DNA of 64,000 nucleotides from Nitrogeniibacter mangrovi (GCF_010983895.1 NZ_CP048836.1:1922001-1986000), one strand, 5' to 3'. Shown: positions 17,554 through 28,018, counted from the first letter of the stretch. Numbers and translations: made by a program. The notes: a model not told the origin generated them from the letters alone.

Positions 17554-19596
17554 ATGATTGAGGAAGAATCCGTCTACGTACGTACCGAGGAAGGCGAGTC
17601 CCGGGCACGCCAGCCCAGATCGATCGCGTCGCATGAACTGCGCGCCATGCTGTTGCTGGTCGACGGCCGCCTGTCGGTCCGGGAGCTCAAACGTCGCTTC
17701 GGCGCCTCGCTGGCCATCGACACCGCGACCGAGGAGCTGTTGCGCTTGGGCTGGATACAGCCGGAAGGCGAGACCGCCGGCATCGAGATGGATTTCGTCG
17801 GCGCCGAGATCGATGCCGAAGATGCCGTGGAGACAGCGCCTCCGGATATCGTATCTGCTGATCTGGCCGACGCAGCGGAGGGCACCGAGGTGTCCGGCAA
17901 CGGCGCCGAACGCGACGCGCCGGTCGATTTCGATCTGACGCCTGACGACGCATCGATCGGGGCGACCCCGGAACCGTCCATGACCACAGCGGACGGCTCC
18001 GCCGATACGAGGGTGAGCGAAGCCGAACCGCCCGTGGCGGCTGACGAGCAGCTCGATGCGCCGGCACGCGTCGAGCCCGCCGCGCCTGCGGCAGATGAGG
18101 TGGCCCCCTACGTGCCGGGAGATCCCCGGGAACCGGTCATCGCTACCGGCGAGTTTCCCCCGGACGTGGCACTGCCGGCACCCACGCCGATCGACGGGGT
18201 TCGGGGGCCGAACCTGGCGGACCGGACGCGTGGCGGGATGATCGCCACCCGTTTCTTCCTTGGCCGCATGTGGCGGGCCTTCCTGCCCCTGGCCGCCATC
18301 GCCGCGGTGGCGGCCCTCGTCGTTGCGGCCTTCTTGCTGCCGGAGCGGCATCGCCCCGAGATCGAGGCGGCGCTGGCGCATCATGTGGGTGCCCCGGTGA
18401 GCTTCGGTTCGATGCGCCTGTCGGCGTTCGGGGGTGGAAGCCTCGAGTTGTCCGATCTGCGCGTGGCAACGATGCCATCCCTGCGTGCCGAGGGGCTGTA
18501 CCTGACCCCGGACTGGCCTGCGTCGATCCGCGCCGTGGCGTGGCGCTTCAAGGCCTCGCTCGTGGGGCTGGAGGCGCGCGCGGATGCGCTCTCGCGCCTG
18601 TTGGCAGCCAACACGGTCAGGGAAGACCTGAGCGGGATCCATGTGGCCGATGCGGCGGTCCGGATCGGCCCCGAACGCTGGGGTGGTTTCACCGGCGACG
18701 TGAGCTTCGACCATCCGGGTGCGGTCACGCTTGTGACGCCGGACAATGCCGTCCGTGCGACCTTGAACGCGAACGGCGATGCTCTGGGTGTCGATGTGGT
18801 GGCCATCAACCGCGCGCTGGGGGTCTTTCCCAAGCTCACCATGGACAGCTACCAGCTGGTCGGCACCTTGCGAGGTGATGGCCTGGATATCTCACGTTTC
18901 GAAGCAGCCGTGTTCTCGGGCAAGGCAAGCGCCACCGGGCGGCTCGATTTTGCTCAGGGGGCGCAGTTGGAGGTGGATCTGACGCTGGGCAAGATCGACG
19001 CCAGACGACTCATGAATGCGGTGGGCAGCAGCGTGCGCCTCGAGGGGGCTGTCGATGGTCAGTTCGCCTTGTCGGCGGCGGGTGTCCAGACCTCGGCCAT
19101 TTCCGTGGCCAAGCGGATCGAGGGGCGCTTCAGTATCGACAACGGTGTGCTCCGCGGCATGGATTTTGCCGCTGCCTTACGCGAACGCGGGACCGGGAAG
19201 ATCCAGGGGGGGGAAACCCGGTTCGAAACCCTGTCCGGGAAAATTGATTATGACGGTGAGCGCACCCTCGTGACCCTGGAGCGCCTCGCTGCCGGCGCCC
19301 TCGACGCGAACGGTCGTGTCGAGGTCGGCAAGCTCGATTCGCTCAGCGGCAAGGTGGGTGCCACGGTGGTGTCGGGCGGACGGCGCGTGCGTGTGCCGAT
19401 CACCGTTTCCGGTTCGCTGGCCGCGCCGGTGCTCGAGACCCCGAAGCCGGCGGCGCCTCCGAGTGTGGCCGCCTCGGAAGGCGGTGAAAACACTGAGGGT
19501 GCGCCGCAGGCGGAAGGCGCTGATAAGGCCGTGCCGGTCGAAGCGCCGGACGAAGCCTTCGAAATCCCCGTCGGACCGGGCGATCTGCGTCAGTAG
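17554..19596 (+). CDS. Membrane protein: small N-terminal domain, acidic linker, one helix, AsmA-like periplasmic region
   Basis: 680 residues, not a named protein I recognise. Residues 1-75 form a compact alpha/beta segment (ELRAMLLLVDGRLSVRELKRR) resembling small winged-helix-like domains common in betaproteobacteria. Residues 75-230 are acidic and Pro/Ala-rich. One membrane helix sits near 242-262 (LAAIAAVAALVVAAFLL). Residues 265-625 are rich in beta strands and resemble the AsmA C-terminal region (GKASATGRLDF, RIEGRFSIDNGVLRGMD, ETLSGKIDYDGERTLV). A low-complexity tail follows. The inferred topology is cytoplasmic N-terminus and periplasmic C-terminus. It stands alone between tRNA-Asn and a terminator. 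Confidence 0.75.
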   Translation: MIEEESVYVRTEEGESRARQPRSIASHELRAMLLLVDGRLSVRELKRRFGASLAIDTATEELLRLGWIQPEGETAGIEMDFVGAEIDAEDAVETAPPDIVSADLADAAEGTEVSGNGAERDAPVDFDLTPDDASIGATPEPSMTTADGSADTRVSEAEPPVAADEQLDAPARVEPAAPAADEVAPYVPGDPREPVIATGEFPPDVALPAPTPIDGVRGPNLADRTRGGMIATRFFLGRMWRAFLPLAAIAAVAALVVAAFLLPERHRPEIEAALAHHVGAPVSFGSMRLSAFGGGSLELSDLRVATMPSLRAEGLYLTPDWPASIRAVAWRFKASLVGLEARADALSRLLAANTVREDLSGIHVADAAVRIGPERWGGFTGDVSFDHPGAVTLVTPDNAVRATLNANGDALGVDVVAINRALGVFPKLTMDSYQLVGTLRGDGLDISRFEAAVFSGKASATGRLDFAQGAQLEVDLTLGKIDARRLMNAVGSSVRLEGAVDGQFALSAAGVQTSAISVAKRIEGRFSIDNGVLRGMDFAAALRERGTGKIQGGETRFETLSGKIDYDGERTLVTLERLAAGALDANGRVEVGKLDSLSGKVGATVVSGGRRVRVPITVSGSLAAPVLETPKPAAPPSVAASEGGENTEGAPQAEGADKAVPVEAPDEAFEIPVGPGDLRQ

Positions 19597-19608
19597 GCGC
19601 AGGTGAAC

Positions 19609-19638
19609 AAAAGACGGCGCCCTGGGGCGCCGTCTTTT
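19609..19638. terminator. Bidirectional intrinsic terminator
   Basis: A 9-bp stem, GACGGCGCC (19613-19621) with GGCGCCGTC (19626-19634), is flanked by AAAA and TTTT, so it has a U-tract in both directions. It serves the AsmA-like gene (+) and the aminotransferase (-), which converge here. Confidence 0.92.
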
Positions 19639-19656
19639 GTTGTGGGCGCTAAGCGC

Positions 19657-20865
19657 TCAGCCCTTGACGACCTGGGCGATGGCATTGGCTACATAGTCGA
19701 TGTTGCCGGAGTTCAGGGCGGCCAGGCAGATCCGGCCGGAGGATACCGCGTAGATGCCGAATTCCTGCTTGAGCCGTTCGACCTGATCGACGCTCAGGCC
19801 GGTGAACGAGAACATCCCGCGCTGACGGACCACGAACGAGAAATCCTGGTTCGCGCCGGCGGCGGCGATCTTTTCCACCAGGGCCGAGCGCATGAGGCGG
19901 ATGCGGTCGCGCATGCCGGCCAGCTCGTCTTCCCACTGCTTGCGCAGACCGGCGTCGGTGAGTACCGCAGCGACGATGGCGCCGCCATGGGTCGGCGGGT
20001 TGGAGTAGTTGGTGCGCACCACGCGCTTGACCTGGGAGAGCACGCGCGCCGAGGTTTCCTTGTTCTCGGTCACGATGGTGAGGGCACCGACGCGCTCACC
20101 GTAGAGGGAGAAGGACTTGGAGAAGGAGCTGGCGACAAAGAACTCCAGCCCCGACTCGGCGAACAGGCGCAGCGCCACCGCGTCCGGCTCGATGCCGTCG
20201 GCAAAGCCCTGGTAGGCCATGTCGATGAAAGCGACCAGGCCGCGCTCGCGGATCACCTCGACGACCTGGGCCCACTGGGTGGCGTCCAGATCGGCGCCGG
20301 TGGGGTTGTGGCAGCAGGCGTGGAGCACGACGATGGTGCCGGCGTCGGCGGCACGCAGGCCGTCGAGCATGGCGGGAAAGTCCACGCCACGCGTCTGCGC
20401 GTCATAGTACGGGTAGGTGCCAACGTCGAAGCCGGCGGCCTCGAACAGGGCGCGGTGGTTCTCCCAGCTCGGGTTGGAGATCAGCACCTGGGCCTTCGGA
20501 TCGATGCGGAACAGGAAGTCGGCGCCGACCTTGAGGGCGCCGGTGCCGCCCAGGGCCTCGAAGGTGACGGCGCGGCCAGCCTCGACGAGCGCCGACTGCG
20601 GGCCGAACAGCAGGCCCTGAACCGCCTTGTTGTACATCTGCGCGCCTTCGATGGGCTGGTAGCCGCGCGGCGGTGCGGCTTGCAGGCGGGCCTCTTCGGC
20701 AGCGCGGACCGCAGCGAGGAGCGGGATCTTGCCGTTGTCGTCGTAATACACGCCGACGCCCAGATTCACCTTCTCGGCGCGGGTGTCCGCCTGGAAGGCT
20801 TCGTTGAGGCCGAGAATCGGGTCGCGTGGGGCCATCTCCACAGCGGCAAAGATCGACGAGGTCAT
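19657..20865 (-). CDS. tyrB: Aromatic/aspartate aminotransferase (class I, PLP)
   Basis: Pyridoxal-phosphate enzyme of the AspC/TyrB family, 402 residues, moving amino groups between aspartate, tyrosine or phenylalanine and 2-oxoglutarate. The PLP lysine is in SSFSKSFSLYGERVGAL, the cofactor Asn/Asp contacts in HACCHNPTGADL, and the Arg substrate site in SGRICLAALN. ATG 20865 is chosen because GGAG lies just upstream; an extra eight residues from 20889 look non-coding. Choice between aspC and tyrB roles is not certain from sequence. Divergent from uvrB with about 107 bases between starts. Confidence 0.9.
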   Translation of the reverse strand: MTSSIFAAVEMAPRDPILGLNEAFQADTRAEKVNLGVGVYYDDNGKIPLLAAVRAAEEARLQAAPPRGYQPIEGAQMYNKAVQGLLFGPQSALVEAGRAVTFEALGGTGALKVGADFLFRIDPKAQVLISNPSWENHRALFEAAGFDVGTYPYYDAQTRGVDFPAMLDGLRAADAGTIVVLHACCHNPTGADLDATQWAQVVEVIRERGLVAFIDMAYQGFADGIEPDAVALRLFAESGLEFFVASSFSKSFSLYGERVGALTIVTENKETSARVLSQVKRVVRTNYSNPPTHGGAIVAAVLTDAGLRKQWEDELAGMRDRIRLMRSALVEKIAAAGANQDFSFVVRQRGMFSFTGLSVDQVERLKQEFGIYAVSSGRICLAALNSGNIDYVANAIAQVVKG

Positions 20866-20972
20866 GTCAGCTCCATCCGGTTGCGTCACCGAGGGGGACG
20901 CGGAATAATCGAAAGTTCGTTTGACTTCGCGGCAGCCCCATGTGGCGGCGCCGCAAAAGTGAAAATTCTAGC

Positions 20973-23048
20973 ATGTCGGACGCAGCACAATCGGGGCGGG
21001 TGGTGACTTTCGAAGGCAGTCCGTTCCGCCTTCATCAACCCTTCCCGCCGGCCGGGGATCAACCCGCGGCGATCGACCGGTTGGTGGAGGGGATCGGGGA
21101 CGGGTTGATGTACCAGACCCTGCTCGGCGTGACCGGCTCCGGCAAGACCTTCACCATGGCGAACGTGATCGCCCGCTGTGGCCGGCCGGCCCTGGTGCTG
21201 GCGCACAACAAGACGCTCGCGGCCCAGCTCTACTCGGAATTCCGCGAGTTCCTGCCCGAGAACGCAGTCGAATACTTCGTCTCCTACTACGACTACTATC
21301 AGCCCGAGGCCTACGTGCCCTCGCGTGACCTGTTCATCGAGAAGGATTCGAGCATCAACGAGCACATCGAGCAGATGCGCCTGTCGGCCACGAAGAGTCT
21401 CATGGAGCGGCGCGACGTGGTGATCGTGGCGACCGTGTCGTGCATCTACGGCATCGGCGATCCGGTGGACTACCACAGCATGGTGCTGCACCTGCGCGAG
21501 GGCGAGAAGATGGCCCACCGCGATCTGGTGCGCCGTCTGGTGACCATGCAGTACGCTCGCGCCGATGTGGACTTCCGTCGTGGCACCTTCCGTGTGCGCG
21601 GTGACGTCATCGACATCTTCCCGGCCGAGAACGCGGAGCTGGCGGTGCGCGTGGAGATGTTCGACGACGAGATCGAGCATCTGACCCTGTTCGACCCGCT
21701 CACCGGCCACCTCAAGCACAAGCTGGTGCGCTTCACGGTCTATCCGTCCAGTCATTACGTGACCCCCCGGGCCACGGTGCTCAAGGCCATCGATGGTATC
21801 AAGGACGAATTGCGCGACCGGGTCGCCTATTTTCAGCAGGCCGGCAAGCTGGTCGAGGCGCAGCGGATCGAGCAGCGCACCCGTTTTGACCTGGAGATGC
21901 TCAACGAGCTGGGTTTCTGCAAGGGCATCGAGAACTATTCCCGACACCTGTCGGGCCGCGCGCCGGGCGAGCCGCCGCCGACGCTCATCGACTATCTTCC
22001 CCCGGACGGCCTGTTGTTCGTGGACGAGTCGCACGTGAGCATTCCGCAGGTCGGCGCCATGTACAAAGGTGACCGCTCACGCAAGGAGAATCTCGTCGAA
22101 TACGGCTTTCGCCTGCCCTCGGCGGTGGACAACCGGCCGCTCAAGTTCGAGGAGTTCGAACGCCTGATGCCGCAGACGGTGTTCATCTCGGCGACACCGG
22201 CCAATTACGAGGCGACCCATCAGGGGCAGGTGGTGGAGCAGGTGGTGCGTCCCACCGGGCTGATCGACCCCGAGGTGCAGGTGCGCCCGGCCATGACCCA
22301 GGTGGACGACCTGCTCGGCGAGATCAAGCGCCGGGTGGCGGTCGAGGAGCGCATCCTGGTCACGACGCTCACCAAGCGCCTCGCCGAGGATCTGACCGAC
22401 TACCTCACCGAGAACGGGATCCGGGTGCGCTATCTGCACTCGGACATCGACACCGTGGAACGTGTGGAGATCATCCGTGACCTGCGCCTTGGCCAGTTCG
22501 ACGTGCTCGTCGGTATCAACCTCCTGCGCGAGGGGCTGGACATTCCCGAGGTCTCGCTGGTGGCCATTCTCGACGCCGACAAGGAAGGCTTTCTGCGCTC
22601 GGAGCGTTCGTTGATCCAGACCATCGGCCGGGCGGCCCGCCATGTCCACGGCACGGCCATACTCTATGCCGACCGGATCACCGATTCGATGAAGCGGGCG
22701 ATGGACGAAACCGAACGCCGCCGCGAGAAGCAGATCGCCTTCAACGAGGCGCACGGCATCACCCCGACCTCGGTGACCAAACGGGTCAGGGACATCATCG
22801 ATGGCGTCTACAGCACCGAGGCCAAGGATGATGTGGCGAAGGCCAAAGGGTCGCCGGCCAAGGACTACGCAGCCATGGACGAAAAGGCGCTGGCCAAGGC
22901 CATCCGCCAGCTGGAGAAGAAGATGCAGGAGGCGGCGCGCAATCTCGAATTCGAATCGGCCGCCGCGATACGAGACGAGCTGTTCCGGCTCAGGGCCCAG
23001 GCGTTCGGGGCCGACCAGCACGGACCGGATGAACAGGAGACCCCGTGA
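20973..23048 (+). CDS. uvrB: Excinuclease ABC subunit B
   Basis: Damage-verifying helicase-like subunit of nucleotide excision repair, 691 residues (E. coli 673). Walker A is GVTGSGKT, the damage-probing beta-hairpin is in [15 protein letters not shown], the DEAD-like box is FVDESHV, helicase motifs include [12 protein letters not shown], and the C-terminal UVR domain ([16 protein letters not shown]) contacts UvrC. The start at MSDAAQSG (20973) fits the family; the frame extends 33 bases upstream. No LexA box is obvious. Its partner uvrC, 27 kb downstream, is frameshifted in this sequence. Confidence 0.97.
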   Translation: MSDAAQSGRVVTFEGSPFRLHQPFPPAGDQPAAIDRLVEGIGDGLMYQTLLGVTGSGKTFTMANVIARCGRPALVLAHNKTLAAQLYSEFREFLPENAVEYFVSYYDYYQPEAYVPSRDLFIEKDSSINEHIEQMRLSATKSLMERRDVVIVATVSCIYGIGDPVDYHSMVLHLREGEKMAHRDLVRRLVTMQYARADVDFRRGTFRVRGDVIDIFPAENAELAVRVEMFDDEIEHLTLFDPLTGHLKHKLVRFTVYPSSHYVTPRATVLKAIDGIKDELRDRVAYFQQAGKLVEAQRIEQRTRFDLEMLNELGFCKGIENYSRHLSGRAPGEPPPTLIDYLPPDGLLFVDESHVSIPQVGAMYKGDRSRKENLVEYGFRLPSAVDNRPLKFEEFERLMPQTVFISATPANYEATHQGQVVEQVVRPTGLIDPEVQVRPAMTQVDDLLGEIKRRVAVEERILVTTLTKRLAEDLTDYLTENGIRVRYLHSDIDTVERVEIIRDLRLGQFDVLVGINLLREGLDIPEVSLVAILDADKEGFLRSERSLIQTIGRAARHVHGTAILYADRITDSMKRAMDETERRREKQIAFNEAHGITPTSVTKRVRDIIDGVYSTEAKDDVAKAKGSPAKDYAAMDEKALAKAIRQLEKKMQEAARNLEFESAAAIRDELFRLRAQAFGADQHGPDEQETP

Positions 23049-23521
23049 TTCGTCGGATCTTATTCGTATGCACCGGCAACATCTGCCGTTCTCCCACCGC
23101 CGAAGCGGTGGCACGTCACTGGTTGCGCATGGTCGGGCTGGATGGCGAGGTGGTGGTCGACTCGGCCGGCATTCAGGGCTACCACGCCGGCGAGGCACCG
23201 GACCCGCGCACCCAACGCGCGGCGGCCCTGCGGGGCTACGATCTGGCGCGTCTGCGTGCACGCAAGCTGACCGCAGAGGACTATGCCCGCTTCGATCTGC
23301 TGTTGGCCATGGATCGCGGCCATTTCGAGCACATGCAGCGCCGGTGCCCGCCGGACCATGCCCACAAGGTGCATCTGTTCCTCGAATACGCGCACGATCG
23401 GGCGGAGCGCGAGGTGCCCGACCCCTATTACGGCGGCCACTCCGGCTTCGACCATGTGCTCGATCTGTGTGAGGCCGGGGTGCAGGGCCTGATCGATACC
23501 CTGCGCGATCACCACAGCTGA
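23045..23521 (+). CDS. Low molecular weight protein-tyrosine phosphatase
   Basis: 158-residue Wzb/ACP1-type phosphatase. The P-loop CTGNICRS carries the nucleophile Cys9 and Arg15, and DPYYGG near the C-terminus supplies the general acid Asp. The GTG start overlaps the uvrB stop by 4 bases, so it is translationally coupled to uvrB. Relatives control exopolysaccharide kinases, but no polysaccharide or tyrosine kinase gene is nearby, so the substrate is unknown. A bidirectional terminator follows. Confidence 0.93.
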   Translation: MIRRILFVCTGNICRSPTAEAVARHWLRMVGLDGEVVVDSAGIQGYHAGEAPDPRTQRAAALRGYDLARLRARKLTAEDYARFDLLLAMDRGHFEHMQRRCPPDHAHKVHLFLEYAHDRAEREVPDPYYGGHSGFDHVLDLCEAGVQGLIDTLRDHHS

Positions 23522-23556
23522 GCGTCATCATGCGCGGTCGGGGGTGATCGGGCGCG

Positions 23557-23587
23557 AAAAAAAGCCCGCCGAAATCGGCGGGCTTTT
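23557..23587. terminator. Bidirectional intrinsic terminator between phosphatase gene and rne
   Basis: A 12-bp stem, AAAAGCCCGCCG (23560-23571) with CGGCGGGCTTTT (23576-23587) and an AAAT loop, is preceded by further A residues. It therefore has a U-tract on both strands and ends two converging genes. Confidence 0.93.
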
Positions 23588-23608
23588 CCTCTTTGCGTCG
23601 TCGCGGGC

Positions 23609-26600
23609 TTACTTGCGGGTCTCGACCTGCTGAAGTTCGCCCTCGCGGGGCGCCTCGGCTCGCGGCGGGCGCGGACGGCCCAGTTGAACCGGTTCGGTGG
23701 CGTCGGTGTGGGTTGCCACCTTGTCCGCATGGGTTTCGATCATGACCAGACCGCTGTCCGCCAAGCTCGCGCTCATGTCGATCGGTTCCTCCTCGGCGGC
23801 CGGTTCAGGGGCGGACGTCGTCTCTTCGGCGGTTGTCGGCTCGGCGGCGCTTTCGTCGGAGACCGAGACGGCGATCTCCGGTTCGGCTGCCGGCTCGGCC
23901 GCGCCACCCGCCATGTCCGGTGCCGGTGCTGCCTCGGCGACAGGAGCTGCTTCGGGGGCCGATTCCAGAGTCGCTTCGTCGGGCGCTTGCGCCGCGGCTT
24001 CGGCGGTCGTCTCAGGCTGATCGGATTCGGCCGGAGCCTCCACGGCTACCGGCTCGACGGAGGTGTCCGTCTCGACCCCGATCGTTGCTTCGATACGGGG
24101 TTCGGTGGTCGACTCTGCCGTCTCGACCGTCTCGACCGTCTCGACCGTCTCGACCGTCTCGACCGTCTCTTCCTGGCGGGCATCGGCCCGTGCTGGTGTC
24201 GTGGTCTCCGCCAGTGCGGACGGGGCGGCCTCGGTCATGGCTTCGGCGGCAGCGCCCACAGCGGTGGTCGCCACTGCTGCGATAGCGGTATTGGCCGTTT
24301 CGCTTTCAGTGCCGGTTTCGCCGGTTTCATCGGTTTGAGCGGACTCGCCGTTCTGATCGCGGTTCTGACGCGAACGGCGACGACGGCGCGAACGCGAACT
24401 GCGCGTTTCGCCATTCGACTCGTCACCTTCGGGGGCGGCGCTGGTGCTGTCGTCACCTTGGGCGTCGGCCGCATCGGCCTCGTTCGTGCCTTCGGCGTTG
24501 GCGTTGTCGACCGCGTTTTCAGCTTGTCGGCCGCGCCCGCGGCGTCCCCGACGGCGTCCGCTGGAGCGGGTGTTGCCGCTGTCGTCGTCACTGGTCTCGG
24601 GGGTCTCGGCGGCCGTCAGGGCCGTTGTCTCGGTCGTGGTCGCATCGGCGTTCTGGCTCTCGTCTTTGCGGTTGCCACGGCGGCCGCGGCCGCGGCGACT
24701 GCTGCCGGACTTGCCTTCCTTGTCGTCCTCGCTGCGTTCGTCGCGATTGCGCCGGTTGTCGGTCGTGCGCTCCTCGTTGCGTCGGCTCTCGGCGTTGCGT
24801 TCCTCGCCGCGTCGGTTGTTGCGCCCACGGCCACGGCGATTGCCTTCGCTGCGCTCGCGCGTGCCGCCGTTGCGCGGGCTCTTGGTGTGCGTGGCCGATT
24901 CGGACTCGGTCTCGGTTGCGGCCGGCGTGGCCGGCGCGCTTGCGAACAGGCGTTTGACCCAGCCGAGGAAGCCTCCGGCAGCCGGCGTTTCGCCGCTGGT
25001 GGTTTCGGACGCCGGCGTGCTCGGTGCTGCTTCGGCCGGCACCGGCATCGGTGCCGGCGCGATGGTCCGCACTGCGGCCTCGGGGCGTGCCGGTTTTTTG
25101 CCTTCTTCGAGCAGGGTTTCGGTGTACGAAGGCTGCTGCGGCTGCTCGGCCATCTCGTAGCTGGGCCGCACCGTCTCTTCCAGGTTCAGTTGGTCATGGC
25201 GCAGGCGGATGATCTCGCTGGCCGGCGTTTCCAGGTGGCGGTTGGGGATGATCACCAGGTTGACCTTGTGGCGCAGCTCGATGTGCGCGATGTCCACCCG
25301 TTTCTCGTTGAGCAGGAAGGTGGCGACATCCACCGGCACCTGGCAGTGCACCGCGCCGGTGTTGTCCTTCATCGCTTCCTCTTCCAGGATGCGCAGGATC
25401 TGCAGGGCGGAGGATTCGGTGCTGCGGATGTGACCGGTGCCGCTGCAGCGCGGGCAGGGGATGTAGCTGGTCTCGGCCAGGGCCGGGCGCAGGCGCTGGC
25501 GCGACAGCTCGAGCAGGCCGAAGCGGCTGATCTTGCCCATCTGCACGCGGGCGCGGTCATGGCGCAGGGCGTCGCGCAGGCGGTTTTCCACTTCGCGCTG
25601 GTTCTTGCTCGACTCCATGTCGATGAAGTCGATCACCAGCAGACCGCCGAGGTCGCGCAGGCGCAGCTGGCGGGCGACTTCGTCGGCGGCTTCCAGGTTG
25701 GTGCGCAGCGCGGTTTCCTCGATGTCGGAGCCCTTGGTGGAGCGGCCCGAGTTCACGTCGACCGACACCAGCGCTTCGGTGTGGTCGATCACGATGGCAC
25801 CTCCCGAGGGCAGGGTGACCTGGCGCGCGTAGGCGGCGTCGATCTGGTGCTCGATCTGAAAGCGCGAGAACAGGGGGACGTCGTCCGAGTAGCGCTTCAC
25901 CCGATTGACGTTCTGCGGCATGACGTGGGCCATGAACTGGCGTGCCTGCTCGAAGATGTCGTCGGTGTCGATGAGGATTTCACCGATGTCGGGCTGGAAA
26001 TAGTCGCGGATGGCGCGGATGACCAGACTGCCTTCCTGATAGATGAGGAAGGCGCCGGCCTGCGCATGGGCGGCACCGTCGATGGCGGCCCACAGCTGGA
26101 GCAGGTAGTTCAAGTCCCACTGGAGCTCCTCGGCGCTGCGTCCGATGGCTGCGGTGCGGGCGATCATGCTCATGCCGGAAGGCACTTCGAGCTGATCCAT
26201 GACGTCGCGCAGCTCGGCGCGTTCGTCGCCTTCGACGCGGCGGGAGACACCGCCCCCGCGGGGGTTGTTCGGCATCAGGACCAGATATCGACCGGCCAGC
26301 GAGATGTAGGTGGTCAGGGCCGCGCCCTTGTTGCCACGCTCGTCCTTCTCGACCTGGACGATCAGCTCGTCCCCTTCCTTGAGGACGTCTTGCGGACGCG
26401 TGCGACCGCCATCCCCGTCCTTGCGCAGGTAGGTCTTGGCGATCTCCTTGAACGGCAGGAAGCCGTGGCGATCCGCTCCATAGTCGACGAACGCGGCTTC
26501 GAGGCTCGGCTCCAGGCGGGTGATGACCGCCTTGTAGATGTTGCTCTTGCGTTGTTCCTTGGCGGCCGATTCGATGTCGAGGTCAATCAGCTTCTGACCA

Positions 26601-26659
26601 TCGACGATCGCGACGCGGAGTTCCTCGGCCTGCGTCGCATTGAAAAGCATGCGCTTCAT
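23609..26659 (-). CDS. rne: Ribonuclease E
   Basis: Main endoribonuclease for mRNA decay and for tRNA/rRNA processing, 1016 residues. The N-terminal half holds the S1 domain, the RNase H-like and DNase I-like catalytic regions ([15 protein letters not shown] and [11 protein letters not shown] carry the two metal-binding Asp) and the Zn-link CPRCSGTG. From about residue 530 the sequence is low-complexity: an amphipathic segment ([10 protein letters not shown]) that may bind membrane, Arg/Asn-rich RNA-binding tracts, then acidic Ala/Glu/Thr repeats including several VET triplets. The tail is the degradosome scaffold region and is poorly conserved between genera. A leader of about 370 bases precedes it. 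Confidence 0.96.
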   Translation of the reverse strand: MKRMLFNATQAEELRVAIVDGQKLIDLDIESAAKEQRKSNIYKAVITRLEPSLEAAFVDYGADRHGFLPFKEIAKTYLRKDGDGGRTRPQDVLKEGDELIVQVEKDERGNKGAALTTYISLAGRYLVLMPNNPRGGGVSRRVEGDERAELRDVMDQLEVPSGMSMIARTAAIGRSAEELQWDLNYLLQLWAAIDGAAHAQAGAFLIYQEGSLVIRAIRDYFQPDIGEILIDTDDIFEQARQFMAHVMPQNVNRVKRYSDDVPLFSRFQIEHQIDAAYARQVTLPSGGAIVIDHTEALVSVDVNSGRSTKGSDIEETALRTNLEAADEVARQLRLRDLGGLLVIDFIDMESSKNQREVENRLRDALRHDRARVQMGKISRFGLLELSRQRLRPALAETSYIPCPRCSGTGHIRSTESSALQILRILEEEAMKDNTGAVHCQVPVDVATFLLNEKRVDIAHIELRHKVNLVIIPNRHLETPASEIIRLRHDQLNLEETVRPSYEMAEQPQQPSYTETLLEEGKKPARPEAAVRTIAPAPMPVPAEAAPSTPASETTSGETPAAGGFLGWVKRLFASAPATPAATETESESATHTKSPRNGGTRERSEGNRRGRGRNNRRGEERNAESRRNEERTTDNRRNRDERSEDDKEGKSGSSRRGRGRRGNRKDESQNADATTTETTALTAAETPETSDDDSGNTRSSGRRRGRRGRGRQAENAVDNANAEGTNEADAADAQGDDSTSAAPEGDESNGETRSSRSRRRRRSRQNRDQNGESAQTDETGETGTESETANTAIAAVATTAVGAAAEAMTEAAPSALAETTTPARADARQEETVETVETVETVETVETAESTTEPRIEATIGVETDTSVEPVAVEAPAESDQPETTAEAAAQAPDEATLESAPEAAPVAEAAPAPDMAGGAAEPAAEPEIAVSVSDESAAEPTTAEETTSAPEPAAEEEPIDMSASLADSGLVMIETHADKVATHTDATEPVQLGRPRPPRAEAPREGELQQVETRK
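24120..24169. repeat. 9-bp tandem repeat inside rne
   Basis: Five perfect copies of GTCTCGACC (24120-24164) and a partial sixth. On the coding (minus) strand it encodes repeated Val-Glu-Thr in the unstructured C-terminal part of RNase E. Because the unit is a multiple of three, copy-number change would keep the frame. Confidence 0.9.
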
Positions 26660-27027
26660 TGATTTCGTTCTCCCGCGATTCGATCACGGGCAGGACGAGC
26701 GGCGCGCACCATCGTGCGAGACGGAGTTAGAGGAGTGCTCTATATTCGAGAATGGCTCTCATCCGATAAGTTCTGGCTAACGAGGGTCGGCTGGTCGATG
26801 TCATGGGTTCCCGCCAACAAGGGCCGAAACCTGTGATTCCTGCGCGTGAGGACGCGATTTAAGCAAAAAACAAAATAGGGTTTGCTTGCGTTACCATCGC
26901 AGCCTTCATTCCGGCTGCGAGCGGTGACTAGTGATCTGTCGGGAGCCTGCGTAAGGGGCTCATGACGCATTCGCGACACTTGGCATCTCCGCTCAAGGCC
27001 ACATAGCGCCTGACCGACGCAGATCAG
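26660..27027 (-). promoter_or_regulatory. Long 5' leader of rne (390-base intergenic region)
   Basis: The 390 bases between rne and rluC contain no convincing gene. If the -10 at 27034-27039 is used, rne has a leader of about 368 bases. Structures visible include an 8-bp hairpin (26897-26904 with 26913-26920) and a 7-bp one (26861-26867 with 26881-26887) next to an A/T-rich run. E. coli rne has a leader of similar length through which RNase E controls its own mRNA; the same is inferred here, without sequence proof. Confidence 0.45.
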
Positions 27028-27033
27028 GGCGCA

Positions 27034-27063
27034 AGTATATGGCAGGACGATGTCGCAAAGCAA
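27034..27063 (-). promoter_or_regulatory. Candidate rne promoter
   Basis: On the minus strand TTGCTT (27058-27063), an 18-base spacer and TATACT (27034-27039). The -10 is good and the -35 only partial. It overlaps the first codons of the divergent rluC gene. Confidence 0.4.
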
Positions 27064-28018
27064 AGCGCCCGAAGTCAGACATGTCGAGATCGATGCCGAA
27101 ATGGCTGGGCAACGGCTCGACAACTTCCTTGCGCGAGAGCTCAAGGGGGTGCCGAAGAGTCACATCTACCGACTGCTGCGCAGCGGTCAGGTCCGCATCA
27201 ACGGCAAGCGTGCCGGGCAGACCTATCGGCTCAGCGCCGGCGATACGATTCGCATTCCACCGGTACGCGTGAGCCAGTCGGCCGTGGGCCGGGTGGTGCC
27301 GCACGGCAAGCCTCTGCCGGTCGTGTACGAGGACGACGCGCTGCTGGTGATCGACAAGCCGGCCGGGATGGCGGTGCATGGCGGCAGCGGGGTGAGTTTC
27401 GGCGTCATCGAGCAGCTGCGTCGCCAGCGCCCCGACGCGCGCCTGCTCGAACTGGCGCATCGGCTCGACCGTGAGACCTCGGGCCTGCTGATCGTGGCCA
27501 AGAAGCGCTCGGCGCTCGCCGCGCTGCATGACATGATGCGCGAAGGCCGGGTGGACAAGCACTACATCACCATGGTGGCCGGGCGCTGGATGCATCCGCG
27601 CCAGCATCTGCGCGATCCGCTCTACAAGTACCAGACCGCCGATGGCGAGCGCCGGGTCCGGGTGCAGGCGGACGGGAAGGCGGCGCACAGCATCGTGACC
27701 CTGCGGCGGCGCTGGCAGACGATGAGCGAGCTGGGGGTGGAACTGAAGACCGGTCGCACCCATCAGATCCGCGTGCATCTGACGCATGCCGGCTTTCCGT
27801 TGCTCGGGGACGACAAGTATGGTGATTTTGCCCTGAACAAGACGCTGGCGAAGACGGCCGGGCTGCAACGCATGTTCCTGCATGCGGCGCGTCTGGCCTT
27901 TCACCATCCGCTCTCCGGCGAACCGGTTGCCGTGGAAGCGGAGCTGCCCGCGGAACTGCTGGCGTTCCGGCGCTGGGTAGAGCAACAGGAGGAGCGGGAT
28001 TTTGGCGAAGCGCTATGA
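27050..28018 (+). CDS. rluC: 23S rRNA pseudouridine synthase RluC
   Basis: RluA-family pseudouridine synthase, 322 residues, modifying three uridines of 23S rRNA in E. coli (955, 2504, 2580). An N-terminal S4 RNA-binding domain (about 20-75, RLDNFLARELKGVPKSHIYR) precedes the catalytic domain with Asp140 in HRLDRETSGLLIV. The ribosome site is GGCAGGA before ATG 27050. It is divergent from rne, as in E. coli, and its stop overlaps the following HAD gene by 17 bases. Confidence 0.95.
   Translation: MSQSKAPEVRHVEIDAEMAGQRLDNFLARELKGVPKSHIYRLLRSGQVRINGKRAGQTYRLSAGDTIRIPPVRVSQSAVGRVVPHGKPLPVVYEDDALLVIDKPAGMAVHGGSGVSFGVIEQLRRQRPDARLLELAHRLDRETSGLLIVAKKRSALAALHDMMREGRVDKHYITMVAGRWMHPRQHLRDPLYKYQTADGERRVRVQADGKAAHSIVTLRRRWQTMSELGVELKTGRTHQIRVHLTHAGFPLLGDDKYGDFALNKTLAKTAGLQRMFLHAARLAFHHPLSGEPVAVEAELPAELLAFRRWVEQQEERDFGEAL

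Noticed and set aside
24111-24175. Short regular repeats that could suggest a CRISPR array
   Set aside because: The 9-bp units are contiguous with no spacers and encode VET repeats in frame within rne.
23684-26662. A 992-codon plus-strand frame opposite rne
   Set aside because: Codon composition is a mirror of rne; low-complexity Gly/Arg/Val protein without recognisable domains.
26740-27144. A 134-codon minus-strand frame in the rne-rluC gap
   Set aside because: It runs through the putative rne leader and the rluC 5' end, has no ribosome site and no family resemblance.
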